DNA of 64,000 bases from Candidatus Babeliales bacterium (GTDB lineage Bacteria; Babelota; Babeliae; Babelales; JACPOV01). The first letter of the stretch is position 1. The number at the start of each line of letters is the position of its first letter. A program made the translations under genes and the position numbers. The stretch lies in assembly GCA_036260945.1 (NCBI GenBank), contig DATALT010000002.1:372001-436000 (forward strand), written 5' to 3'. The notes beneath the pieces are model-generated. The model was not told where the DNA came from and ran no database searches. It saw nothing but the letters and a program-made list of their open reading frames with translations. Below are positions 1 through 8,433 of this stretch, in pieces.

Positions 1-1387
1 GAGTGATAAATTCCTCGTCGAAGGACAGTAATCGCTCTTTCTCGCGAAGTTTATCTTCGACATCCCATAGCAATTGATTAACTTTAAAAAGCTCGGCTTT
101 TAAATGATCCAATTGATCAGAATTACTAATTTGATCAGTTAATGTTTTTCTTAATATTGTTAACTCGTAGTTAATATTTTTCAATTTACTGGCATCAGCT
201 GTTTTTGCCGATTTTATTTCAAGAATTGTTATTTTGTCTACTAACTCCCCTAATGATATTTCAGTCATAAGGGGCTGCGAGCCTTTAGCGCATGCTTTGT
301 AGTTATTGAGCCATTCTCTCGGATAAAGATGATGCAAAATGAAATTTTCAACTGAACTATAGGTATTAAGTGCTGCAAATCTGATTGTTTGCAGCAAACT
401 GCAAACGGGATCAGCAAAAACTTCTCCGTCATCATCGAATGCTGCAAGGTCGTTGCCCTGCACTAAAATATTCCAGGGCAATAAATCTCTATGTTTTATG
501 TTTGCAAATTCAACCAATGACGAAATTAGCTGCGGCGTGTTTGGCCAAACTCCACTGAGAGCTTTGAACGTTACTAAATTAATGCCGGGGAGCCATTCGG
601 TTTTACGCACTTTTCCGTTATGTTTTTTTAAAAGATTTTTTTTCTCGAATGTGCTATCAATTTCATAAGAAACGCTCTCTGCATTTGCCGTATTGCCATA
701 AAACCAATGTTTAACCGGTAACTCTTTTTTTGGTGTTTCAAAAATCTGCATGAGCGCCATCGCGTTTGGATCGGTGTGCCGTGGCGTCTCTGCAATCACC
801 TTCCCTTTTTTAGCTTTTAAGAAATCTTCAATCGCTTTGATCTCGGAATTATTCATGAAGACTTTATCGGTTGAGGGGGGCGTTTCTATAATAACGTAGT
901 CGCCCATTTTAAAGACCGCTTGCGCAACGGTTTGCCACTCTTTTCCAAAATGGTGAATAACATTCAAGCAAAGCACTACATCAAAATGCTCACATTCAGC
1001 AAGGCGTCGAAAATCGGAAGGGTTCATATGTTTTTTTAGATAAATAATATTTTTAAGATCGGTATTAAGGGCGCAGAGCTCTTCGAGTTTGTTTGAAGCG
1101 TTGAATGATACGTTTAAGTATTCACCTTCAATCATAACAGCAGAGGAACTGGGAAAGTCGTGAGCTGTTCTAAATGAAAAATACCCTTGAGCGGCTCCAA
1201 TATCCAATATAGTGAAGGGGCGCTTATACATTTTTAAATGCTCTTTGATTGCGGCGTAACGAGTTGCCGACTCTCTAACTCCCGGGCTTATAATTTGATT
1301 ATTTACTATGATATCCTGATATTGTTCTGCCCAAAGTATGCGTGAACTGATCAATAATACGATGGTGAATCTACTGCACTTGCTCAC
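1..1387 (-). CDS. Exported methyltransferase with kinase-like loop and DUF6165-like C-terminus (3' end cut by window edge)
   Basis: The frame is open from a GTG at 1387 to the window edge (462 codons visible). The GTG is preceded by a strong AGGGGG ribosome site about 6 bases away. Residues 1-20 look like a signal peptide ending near LWA. A class I SAM methyltransferase fold follows (LDIGAAQGYF at 61-70, then LCLNVIHHF). Around 299-306 there is HRDLLPWN, the catalytic-loop pattern of protein/APH-type kinases, followed at 317-322 by FDDDGE where a DFG-like metal site would sit. From about 374, EISLGELVDKITILEIK resembles DUF6165, a family I associate with TPR glycosyltransferases. Methyltransferase plus kinase in one chain recalls the O-antigen terminator WbdD, but that parallel is inference. 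It lies 93 bases downstream of the two glycosyltransferase genes on the same strand. The substrate is unknown. Confidence 0.72.
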   Translation of the reverse strand, partial: MSKCSRFTIVLLISSRILWAEQYQDIIVNNQIISPGVRESATRYAAIKEHLKMYKRPFTILDIGAAQGYFSFRTAHDFPSSSAVMIEGEYLNVSFNASNKLEELCALNTDLKNIIYLKKHMNPSDFRRLAECEHFDVVLCLNVIHHFGKEWQTVAQAVFKMGDYVIIETPPSTDKVFMNNSEIKAIEDFLKAKKGKVIAETPRHTDPNAMALMQIFETPKKELPVKHWFYGNTANAESVSYEIDSTFEKKNLLKKHNGKVRKTEWLPGINLVTFKALSGVWPNTPQLISSLVEFANIKHRDLLPWNILVQGNDLAAFDDDGEVFADPVCSLLQTIRFAALNTYSSVENFILHHLYPREWLNNYKACAKGSQPLMTEISLGELVDKITILEIKSAKTADASKLKNINYELTILRKTLTDQISNSDQLDHLKAELFKVNQLLWDVEDKLREKERLLSFDEEFIT

Positions 1388-1480
1388 TTTTACCCCCTGC
1401 GAAACTAAGTGACTATTTACAGATTCACCATAGCATTTTGGATGAGTTTCTTGTCAATGATTAGGTTTGTGCAAAGTGCC

Positions 1481-2647
1481 TTAGCAATCTGCATTCAGCA
1501 ATGTATCAAGTGAGTTGCAAGCTTCTCGTACCGTTGATGCCCAATCGCCTGCGGAGGTTTGGCGAAATAAGCGCATGGTAGGATACCAGAGTGAATCACT
1601 TCGTTTCATGCCATAGCGCCATTCTGCTGCAAATGGAAGGAGCACAAAAACCGGTTTTGCCATAGCACCAGCTAAATGGGCAATTGAAGTATCAACGGTA
1701 ATTACAAGATCAAGGTTTGCAATAATTGCTGCGGTATCAACAAATGCGCCCGTTTTTTTATCAAGCTCTTCGTCTAAAATTATAAGATTGCTACGATCAT
1801 CTTTGTTCAGTTTGCAGAATGCATCACCAACTTGAAGATTATAAAAGCTGCATCCCTTTTTTTCAAAAAGTGGTTTTAAATAATCGAATGCCATAGATCG
1901 TTGCATAAGCTGTGCATCATCGCGTGCAGTGCCGCACCAGCATAAGCCCACTTTGTATTGCGGGTCACAACTCATTTTTTTTGCCCAATAATCGATTTGC
2001 TCTTGAGCAGCTTGAATGTAGGGGGGTTGAGGAATTGTTTTTGCGGTTGTTTTCATTAAAGCAGGTAGGCTGCACAAATGAGTTTCGTAATCGAAAGCAG
2101 GAAGCTTGCTTCTTTCAAAAACTACGATATTTGCTAAATAGGAATCATTTAACGTTCCGTTATTGATAATGATGGTTTCGCCTATGTAGTTTTGCATTTG
2201 CGCGAAAGGCATTATTATATTATCAGCAAAAATCACGATCGAAGCACCGCGGTTTTTAAGTTCTTTTGCGAATCTAAGAAACATAAATAGGTCGCCATAT
2301 CCCCAAGATGGTGTGTGAATTAATAGCCGTTTTCCATTAAGATCCTGGCCGTGCCACTGTTTTTCCAAAAAAGAGAAGGTTCTGAAATGGTTATCAAGGA
2401 GTTCAAACCCTTTATTAAAATGTTCGCAAGCAAGATGCGCTAGTGCCAGTTCGAGCGATGCTTCTTTATCTTGTGGATCTTTAGTATGAGCGACACGGAA
2501 ACATGCGAGTGCTTTTTGATAATTCCCTTGCGTGCGATACTCTTTGCCAAGTTTGCATAGTTCATTTGCTGAGTGGTCCGATAATGCACGATCTGCGTGC
2601 AGCGCAAAGCTACTTGCTAGTAGAATGATTAAAAAATTAAGCTTCAT
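1481..2647 (-). CDS. Exported TPR-containing glycosyltransferase (GT9/GT41-like)
   Basis: The 388-residue protein starts with a signal peptide (hydrophobic stretch FLIILLASSFALHA), has about two TPR-like helical repeats at residues 27-95, and then a GT-B glycosyltransferase half. Typical signatures are SWGYGDLFMFLRF, VGLCWCGTARDD and the nucleotide-sugar site region VITVDTSIAHLAGAM, followed by WYPTMRLFRQTSAGDW. This tail is characteristic of TPR glycosyltransferases related to heptosyltransferase and O-GlcNAc transferase folds. It is a paralogue of the gene immediately upstream (19-base gap) and precedes the methyltransferase/DUF6165 gene, so the three probably form one operon. A cleavable signal is odd, because nucleotide sugars are cytosolic. 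The acceptor is unknown; a secreted or surface-acting modifier is possible. Confidence 0.82.
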   Translation of the reverse strand: MKLNFLIILLASSFALHADRALSDHSANELCKLGKEYRTQGNYQKALACFRVAHTKDPQDKEASLELALAHLACEHFNKGFELLDNHFRTFSFLEKQWHGQDLNGKRLLIHTPSWGYGDLFMFLRFAKELKNRGASIVIFADNIIMPFAQMQNYIGETIIINNGTLNDSYLANIVVFERSKLPAFDYETHLCSLPALMKTTAKTIPQPPYIQAAQEQIDYWAKKMSCDPQYKVGLCWCGTARDDAQLMQRSMAFDYLKPLFEKKGCSFYNLQVGDAFCKLNKDDRSNLIILDEELDKKTGAFVDTAAIIANLDLVITVDTSIAHLAGAMAKPVFVLLPFAAEWRYGMKRSDSLWYPTMRLFRQTSAGDWASTVREACNSLDTLLNADC

Positions 2648-2666
2648 ACATCCTCGCTTTTAAAAA

Positions 2667-3830
2667 TTATTTTACGACTCTTTGTAATTCATTCATAACA
2701 TTATTAATAACGGTTTGCCAATCACCTTGGGTGGTTTGTCTAAATAACTGCATGGTTGGATACCAAGGAGAATCGGATCGATCTAAAAAGAAACGCCATT
2801 CGCTTGCATATTGCAGCATTACCCATGTGGGTATACCCATTGCGCCTGATAAATGTGCGATTGAAGTATCTATGGTTATAACAAGATCTAAGTTTTTCAT
2901 TACGGCTGCGGTATCTACAAATGCCCCATTGTCTTTATCAAAATGATCATCAAAAATATGCAGTTTGCTTTTGTGTTGAGGGTTCAAATCGTTTATTTGT
3001 TCAGATCCATACCCCTGCTGGAGGGAATAAATTTCGATATTTTCCATCTTGAATAGCTGCACCAAATCAGTGAGTTTCATCGCACGGCCGGCAGTTTGGG
3101 GGTCTTCTCTAAGGGCACCTTGCCAACATATACCGATTCTGAATTTTTCTTTATTCCCTAATTTTGCGGCCCATTGATCGACAAACTTTTGATCTACAAA
3201 TAAGTAAGGTATTTCATCAGGAATCGTTTCAATACTTGTTTCAAATATTTCTGGAAAATAAGTGGTTGGCAATTGGTAATCAAAAGCTGGTAATGCATCA
3301 TTTTTCGTTATTATTTGATCAATATATGGGCTATAGCTCAGTAATTGAACTAAGGGATTTTGCGTCTGGCAAATAACGTAAGCGCCACGTTTTTTTAGCT
3401 CTATTGCATAACGAATATACATAAACGTGTCGCCCAGTCCCCATTGGCAATAAATGAGAACTTTTTTGTTTGTAATATCCTCTCCGCGCCAAAGTTTTTC
3501 TTGAAATTGTTTTTCATGCTGCCATCTAAATTTAAATCCTGCCATTCCACGTTTGAAGTCGCCGAGTGCCAAATAAAGATCACCCAAATCCCAGTTTGCC
3601 GGCCAATCATCCGGTCGTTTTAGTAAGGCGGGTTTTAAATAATGCAGTGCTTCTTCGATTTGCCCCGTGACTTTGTATTTTCTTCCCTGTGAAAAAAGAT
3701 CATTGAAATTTTTGGTGTTAAAGAGTATTTGCTCATCAGAGTTCAATTCAATCAAATCTGCCAGAAGTTCTGCCTTGGAAAATGGATACTGAAAAAAAAT
3801 TAATAGGGTTAATAAAAACACACCTCTCAT
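2667..3830 (-). CDS. Exported TPR-containing glycosyltransferase, paralogue of the next gene
   Basis: A 387-residue protein with signal peptide (VFLLTLLIFFQYPFSKA), TPR-like repeats near residues 42-100 (DWPANWDLGDLYLALGDF) and a GT-B glycosyltransferase domain. Signatures are CQWGLGDTFMYIRY, IGICWQGALREDPQ and ITIDTSIAHLSGAMG, then WYPTMQLFRQTTQGDW. It aligns along its length with the gene at 1481-2647 and looks like a tandem duplication. Start ATG at 3830 has a good AAGGAG site. It is the first gene of the presumed three-gene unit, behind a TATAAT-type promoter. Family membership is secure; donor and acceptor sugars cannot be read from the sequence. Confidence 0.82.
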   Translation of the reverse strand: MRGVFLLTLLIFFQYPFSKAELLADLIELNSDEQILFNTKNFNDLFSQGRKYKVTGQIEEALHYLKPALLKRPDDWPANWDLGDLYLALGDFKRGMAGFKFRWQHEKQFQEKLWRGEDITNKKVLIYCQWGLGDTFMYIRYAIELKKRGAYVICQTQNPLVQLLSYSPYIDQIITKNDALPAFDYQLPTTYFPEIFETSIETIPDEIPYLFVDQKFVDQWAAKLGNKEKFRIGICWQGALREDPQTAGRAMKLTDLVQLFKMENIEIYSLQQGYGSEQINDLNPQHKSKLHIFDDHFDKDNGAFVDTAAVMKNLDLVITIDTSIAHLSGAMGIPTWVMLQYASEWRFFLDRSDSPWYPTMQLFRQTTQGDWQTVINNVMNELQRVVK

Positions 3831-3877
3831 TTTTCTCCTTGCAACAAAATTGCGATGATATCTTGTTTTCCTCGAAT

Positions 3878-3907
3878 ATTATATTTTTTTTGGCTCTAAA
3901 AGCTCAA
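3878..3907 (-). promoter_or_regulatory. Candidate sigma70-type promoter of the glycosyltransferase operon
   Basis: On the minus strand TTGAGC (3902-3907) and TATAAT (3878-3883) are separated by 18 bases, about 47 bases upstream of the ATG at 3830. The -10 box is perfect and the -35 box matches 4 of 6 positions. The surrounding DNA is AT-rich, so chance matches are possible. Confidence 0.45.
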
Positions 3908-3972
3908 GATAAAAGTGTTTATCTATCGTTTGCCAGATTTTTTTGAATTGCTATAGAAAATAATATCCAAGA

Positions 3973-5058
3973 TTATAAATTTGTTGCGGAGAAAAAATTC
4001 ATATCTTGTTTAGATCTGCGTTGATGTGCAAGGCGCTGTTTTTTAGTACGCATGAAACTGTTGTTCCACATTTTGAGAGAAAGGCTTAAATACCAACTGA
4101 CATAATCGGTACATGGTTCCGGTTGATCCAGGCCTACCATGGTGGGAAAGTGTTCGGTATCAACAAGCGCAATTTTTTTTGTAACAGCATCCACAACATA
4201 GTTATTAATATGTGGATCAACTTGTTGTTGCAGAAAATTTGTTAATTTAAGTGCCGTTTCTCGGTCGCTTGAACTTGTGAGAGAAAAAGTGCGTTCAATA
4301 TATACCTCATCGCATATAAGCGCATAAACAGATGGCAAAGTTATAGTTTGCTTTTTCCCGACAGCACCAATATTTTCGCCTTCAATAATAAATTTTCTCT
4401 GTTGCTGCGGCTCCCAATACCATTTACGAGGAAATTCTACTTTATCTGCCCATTCAGAATTTTGAGCGACAAGTTTTTCAAGACGATCTAGATTTCTAAG
4501 ACGTGTAAAACCACTCAAATAGCGATTGACGCCACCGCCCATAATAAAAAAACAACACGATTCAAAACCATAATCGAACGGCTTAAGAAACTGTTCTGGT
4601 GTGGTTATAAAGAGTTTCAACACAAAAGGATAATTTTTAAATTTTGCAACTAAAAAACCAGTATGATTTTTAAAATTAAAATCTCTTTTTTTCAAAATAG
4701 TAAAATCGGTAAGATCCGGTTTTTTTGAAGAAAGTTCGACAAGTAAATTTTCAATTAATTGGGATAAAACTGTTCCATCAACATGTTTTTCAAGTTGATA
4801 GCGATATGAGATGGGCCCAGGGGTCAGTTTTTTTGTATCAAAATAGTGTGCATCATAAAGGTGGAAGAGCGCTCCCTCTTGTAAATAGAAACTTGAGAGC
4901 GAATGCTTTTTTGAATCACCTAACCAATGAGTGATTATAGTTGGCGTTCCCGGTTCTTCGGTGCGGAAGGGGCTGCGCGCTTGTAGTAAGCTGATAGTAA
5001 AGAGGATAAACCCTGCAAGCACGAATATTTTACAGCGAGAAAAACTATATGGGACCAT
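3973..5058 (-). CDS. Exported kinase-like protein of unknown substrate
   Basis: The frame is open from 5082, but ATG 5058 has the better site (AAAGGA about 9 bases upstream) and gives a 361-residue protein beginning with a signal peptide/anchor (FVLAGFILFTISLLQA). Kinase-fold landmarks appear in the right order: FVLKLF near residue 148 as a possible beta-3 lysine, DPHINNYVVD at 281-290 resembling the ABC1/APH-type catalytic loop with its metal-binding Asn, and ALVDTEHF at about 297-304 resembling the DFG position. Overall similarity to known families is weak and no clear glycine-rich loop was found. It is transcribed in the same direction as the glycosyltransferase genes but 142 bases away. 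It may be an exported atypical kinase or a degenerate fold. Confidence 0.6.
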   Translation of the reverse strand: MVPYSFSRCKIFVLAGFILFTISLLQARSPFRTEEPGTPTIITHWLGDSKKHSLSSFYLQEGALFHLYDAHYFDTKKLTPGPISYRYQLEKHVDGTVLSQLIENLLVELSSKKPDLTDFTILKKRDFNFKNHTGFLVAKFKNYPFVLKLFITTPEQFLKPFDYGFESCCFFIMGGGVNRYLSGFTRLRNLDRLEKLVAQNSEWADKVEFPRKWYWEPQQQRKFIIEGENIGAVGKKQTITLPSVYALICDEVYIERTFSLTSSSDRETALKLTNFLQQQVDPHINNYVVDAVTKKIALVDTEHFPTMVGLDQPEPCTDYVSWYLSLSLKMWNNSFMRTKKQRLAHQRRSKQDMNFFSATNL

Positions 5059-5152
5059 ACAACTATTTCCTTTCTCTAGCAATTTTACCTGAATTTTAGG
5101 GTGAAAGTAAGTCTCTATGAAGGTTATTATTGCCTTTTTAGTGCTCTAGTTG

Positions 5153-5316
5153 CTACTATTTTGCAAAAGTAGACGATGCGGTGGAAAAAGGGAGGGCACT
5201 TACACCAATTTTGCTCGATGCATTCTAAAAAATGCTTAATATATAAAGCAAAAATTGGGGCATTTGCCTAAGGGGGACTTACATAGTAGGATGAGGAAAC
5301 GACAGGGGAAAAAAGG
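5153..5316 (+). promoter_or_regulatory. Structured intergenic leader with hairpins and an 11-base direct repeat
   Basis: The 297-base gap between the divergent genes at 5058 (-) and 5356 (+) holds several dyads. CTACT/AGTAG (5153-5157/5168-5172) brackets a TTTTGCAAAA core. CCAATTTTGCT (5205-5215) pairs with AGCAAAAATTGG (5247-5258, one bulge) and encloses GCATT/AATGC (5220-5224/5231-5235). ACAGGG pairs with CCCTGT near 5302-5322. The repeat GGG(C/G)ACTTACA occurs at 5194-5204 and 5273-5283. No known riboswitch was recognised. It could be operators or a structured 5' UTR of the downstream gene. Confidence 0.35.
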
Positions 5317-5355
5317 CCCTGTTTGAAGCAAAACCTCTAAAAAAGGGTAGGTACT

Positions 5356-5901
5356 ATGGAGCCGATACAAAATTTAAATAAACACAATGACATTTTACGA
5401 TATTTAAATGAAATGCCGCGCAAAATGATGATGCTGCATGGCAGAGATAATATCGCTGCATTTCTTCTGCACGATCTTTGCCATGAACAGGGATTTAATT
5501 TGCATAAAGGCGCCTATATTGTAGATAATGCAGACTTTGACTGCCTTAAGGGTGTTGCCGGTATTCATCGACTCGAGCATGCAAAATATGCCAATGGTAA
5601 TGGAAGCACGATTTGGCATACCCCAGATGATTATAGCGCATTCTGCTCAGATACTGATTTCAATAAACGCGTTCGTTCAATTGAGCACAAAAGTATTGAA
5701 AGAAGTAAGGGTGATGAGGCTCGAATGATTCACGAATTGGCCGAGCAACTACACATCGAGAAACCAGAATACTATTCTTGGCCTATCAAGCACTATAACA
5801 AAGGTATTTTGCTTTTTGAGCGGGCTGACGAGCAATCAAAAGAGCTTGATGAGCATATATTAAATAGTATTCATCTTTTTAGCTTTTGCCCGATTGCGTA
5901 A
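5356..5901 (+). CDS. Orphan cytosolic protein, 181 residues
   Basis: I do not recognise this family. The protein has no signal peptide or membrane segment and is rich in His and acidic residues (LLHDLCHEQGF, LEHAKYANGNGS, MIHELAEQLH), which could suggest a metal site but shows no canonical motif. The start ATG follows a GGTAGGT stretch, a moderate ribosome site. The 3' end overlaps the convergent pgk gene by 23 bases. It follows an unusually structured leader, so its expression may be regulated post-transcriptionally. Confidence 0.7.
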   Translation: MEPIQNLNKHNDILRYLNEMPRKMMMLHGRDNIAAFLLHDLCHEQGFNLHKGAYIVDNADFDCLKGVAGIHRLEHAKYANGNGSTIWHTPDDYSAFCSDTDFNKRVRSIEHKSIERSKGDEARMIHELAEQLHIEKPEYYSWPIKHYNKGILLFERADEQSKELDEHILNSIHLFSFCPIA

Positions 5902-7066
5902 TAAACGGATCAAGCCCTGGAAGATCTGCTTTACTTAAATAGGCAAGCGCTGCGCCGCCTCCGGTGGAAAGAAATTTAATCTGCTCAGCAACACCAGCAT
6001 CAAATGCGTATTCGACCGAATCGCCACCGCCAATAACTGTGTATGCATTGCTTTGTGCCAGCGCTGAAAGTATTTTATTAATCGGAAGGAGCGTCTCGGG
6101 GCGCTCCTTAAATCCCACAGCCGCATTAAAAAATATTGAACGAGCAGAAGCGATTTTTTGGGTTACTAAAGAAACTGTTTCTGGGCCCACCGAAATACCG
6201 TAGCCATCTGCAGGGAACGTATCAGCTTTGAAAAACGAAAGCTGGCCATTTGCATCATTATCTGCGATTAAGTAATCAATAGGAAATAAGAGTTTTTCTT
6301 TTGTCTTTTTATCATCCAATAATTTTTTTGCTGCAGCGAGTTCATTTTCATCAATTAATGATTTTCCTGCTTCTTTATTTTGAGCAGCAAGAAAAGTAAA
6401 AACTAAAGCAGGCAGAAGAAAGATTGATGCATCTTGCTCGAGAAGGGATTTGATGAGCGGTAATTTTGTTTCAATTTTATTTCCGCCAAGCAGTACGAGA
6501 AATGGTTGCGCAGGATTATCAAGAAGTTTATTGAGCGCTTTAATCTCTCGCTCAATTAAAAATCCGATGGTGCGATACTGAGGAGAAAAATACAGAGGGG
6601 TTTGTGTTAATGAGGCATGGTTGCGATGCACCGTTCCAAAAGCATCGCACACATAATAATCGCCGCATGAAGCAAGTGCTTTTGCAAAATCAGCGTCGTT
6701 GTTTAATTCTCCAGCAAAGAAACGAAGATTTTCGAGTAAAACGATTTGAGCAGTTGATTTTTTTGCTTCATCAATCGTCTGTGCAAATTCCAGATGCAGG
6801 TTGTTTTTTTCAAACCATGGAATGAGCTGCCGCGTGGAAAATTCCGGTTCCTGTTTTTTCGGTCTGCCTAAATGGGTGGCGATAACGATCCGACCTTTTT
6901 TTTCGATTATAAAACGCAACGTTGGCAGCAAAGCTCTTAAGCGAAAATCGTTTTTAATCAAGCCTTTAGAAATTGGTACGTTACAATCGGCACGCAATAA
7001 AACACGTTTATTTTTCAGATCAGATTGTGGTAATCGAGATGTTAACTTTGCGTAAAAATAGTTCAC
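5879..7066 (-). CDS. pgk: Phosphoglycerate kinase
   Basis: A 395-residue enzyme of normal length that interconverts 1,3-bisphosphoglycerate + ADP and 3-phosphoglycerate + ATP in glycolysis. Diagnostic segments are LLRADCNVP (family LRxDxNVP), THLGRPKK, HRNHAS, GGNKIETKL and the C-terminal glycine-rich STGGGAALAYL. The usual nucleotide-side GPMGVFE is diverged to NAAVGFKE, showing a drifting sequence, but substrate-binding Arg/Asp residues are present. The start is GTG at 7066, chosen because AAAAGGAG lies just upstream. It sits 57 bases downstream of the LolC/E-like gene and probably shares its transcript. Its end overlaps the convergent orphan gene by 23 bases. Confidence 0.95.
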   Translation of the reverse strand: MNYFYAKLTSRLPQSDLKNKRVLLRADCNVPISKGLIKNDFRLRALLPTLRFIIEKKGRIVIATHLGRPKKQEPEFSTRQLIPWFEKNNLHLEFAQTIDEAKKSTAQIVLLENLRFFAGELNNDADFAKALASCGDYYVCDAFGTVHRNHASLTQTPLYFSPQYRTIGFLIEREIKALNKLLDNPAQPFLVLLGGNKIETKLPLIKSLLEQDASIFLLPALVFTFLAAQNKEAGKSLIDENELAAAKKLLDDKKTKEKLLFPIDYLIADNDANGQLSFFKADTFPADGYGISVGPETVSLVTQKIASARSIFFNAAVGFKERPETLLPINKILSALAQSNAYTVIGGGDSVEYAFDAGVAEQIKFLSTGGGAALAYLSKADLPGLDPFITQSGKS

Positions 7067-7123
7067 AAGCCACTCCTTTTTTGTCCGATAATTTTTTATT
7101 ATGTTCGGTTTTGCACTAATAAT

Positions 7124-8350
7124 TTACCGCAAGTGGGATGATAAACGTAATCGATTGAGACTTGAGAGCGGTAACCAAGAAGCGATAAGGGAAATGGTAA
7201 ATACAGAAAAACCAATAGCTATAAAGAGGATGGGGTTAAGATCTATTGGCAAATTGGTTGCATAATAAGTATCAGGCAGTTCCAAATGAATGCAGTGTTT
7301 GCAAATAAAACCAATTAAGAATGCGCCTATTAATCCGGCAATAGTTGCAGGTAGCGTTATGCAGGTTCCGATTGCAAGAAATAGAATTCGAATTTGGTGT
7401 ACCGAGCCTCCCATTGCGCGTAAAATCACTATATCAGATTTTTTATGAGTGATAAGCATGAACATAAGAGCAACAATCGTCATACTCGAGATGATAATTA
7501 TTAAAAGTAAAATAGCCATCATGGCAAAACGTTCTAATTTAAGCGCTGAAAAAAGAGCTGGATACAAATCTTTCCAAGAAAGGACGAGATAGGGTAATTC
7601 CCTTTTAAGCGATTGTATAACCGATGTTGTATCGGTTTTTTTCTGCAGACGTATCGCTATTGAATCTATTTCTTGATCAAAAAGTTGATCAAAGAATTCT
7701 AAAGAACTTAATGCCATTGACGAATCAAACTCATCAATTCCTGTTTTGAAAATGCCGGCAATTTTAACCGTTTGTGTATCTAGATGAATTTTTTTTCCAA
7801 TCGATTGGTAATCGGTTGCGTAAAATAATTTTACCGTATGGCCGCACGTTACATTGAGCATCTCTGCGAGTTTAGAGCCGATAATAATTGATGGTTCATT
7901 TAAAAGAGTTTTCAGTGTTTTTTTTGTTTTGGGTGCAATGATCATCTGTTCAATGCAAGAAGTATTTGCTTCTTGAGCTGGAGATACTCCCTTAATGATA
8001 ATTGCTTGAGGTACGTTGTTATCATTTATTGCACTTATCATTGCATGCCCACTTTTTGAAGGGCTATAGCCAATAATTTGTGAATAGTTGTTTAAGGTTT
8101 TTTCTATGAATCTTTCGTCGAGAGGAAAGCCATGAGGTTCGATAATAATATCTGAATGAATACTCTGCAACGTATTATGCGCTGCTTGCTCAAAGCCGCG
8201 CATGATCGATCCGATCAGGGCAAGTGAACCGGTCGCGAGCGCGATAGAAAAAAAACAAATTTTTACCATGCTGCCAAGCGTGTGCTGTTCAGTGGCCTCT
8301 CTTAGATAGCGCAATGAAAGAAGCTGGATAAATTGTTTCATACTATTCAT
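7124..8350 (-). CDS. LolC/LolE-type lipoprotein-releasing ABC transporter permease
   Basis: A 408-residue inner-membrane permease of the LolCDE/MacB superfamily, which moves lipoproteins from the inner membrane to the LolA chaperone. The topology matches: one N-terminal membrane segment (about residues 29-52), a ~220-residue periplasmic domain, then three segments near 272-295, 318-345 and 370-393. The N-terminal QFIQLLSLRYLRE resembles the LolC/E start, and the cytosolic loop ILRAMGGSVHQIRILFL is the coupling-helix motif that contacts the ATPase. No LolD ATPase is in the window. Presence of this system indicates an outer membrane. It is upstream of pgk on the same strand. Confidence 0.85.
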   Translation of the reverse strand: MNSMKQFIQLLSLRYLREATEQHTLGSMVKICFFSIALATGSLALIGSIMRGFEQAAHNTLQSIHSDIIIEPHGFPLDERFIEKTLNNYSQIIGYSPSKSGHAMISAINDNNVPQAIIIKGVSPAQEANTSCIEQMIIAPKTKKTLKTLLNEPSIIIGSKLAEMLNVTCGHTVKLFYATDYQSIGKKIHLDTQTVKIAGIFKTGIDEFDSSMALSSLEFFDQLFDQEIDSIAIRLQKKTDTTSVIQSLKRELPYLVLSWKDLYPALFSALKLERFAMMAILLLIIIISSMTIVALMFMLITHKKSDIVILRAMGGSVHQIRILFLAIGTCITLPATIAGLIGAFLIGFICKHCIHLELPDTYYATNLPIDLNPILFIAIGFSVFTISLIASWLPLSSLNRLRLSSHLR

Positions 8351-8433
8351 GGTTCTCTTGTCAATAAGAAGCGATTTTTTTAGGATACCTACACGTGCTG
8401 CCCGTCTATAGAGTAAAAGAAAGAGGCATTTTA

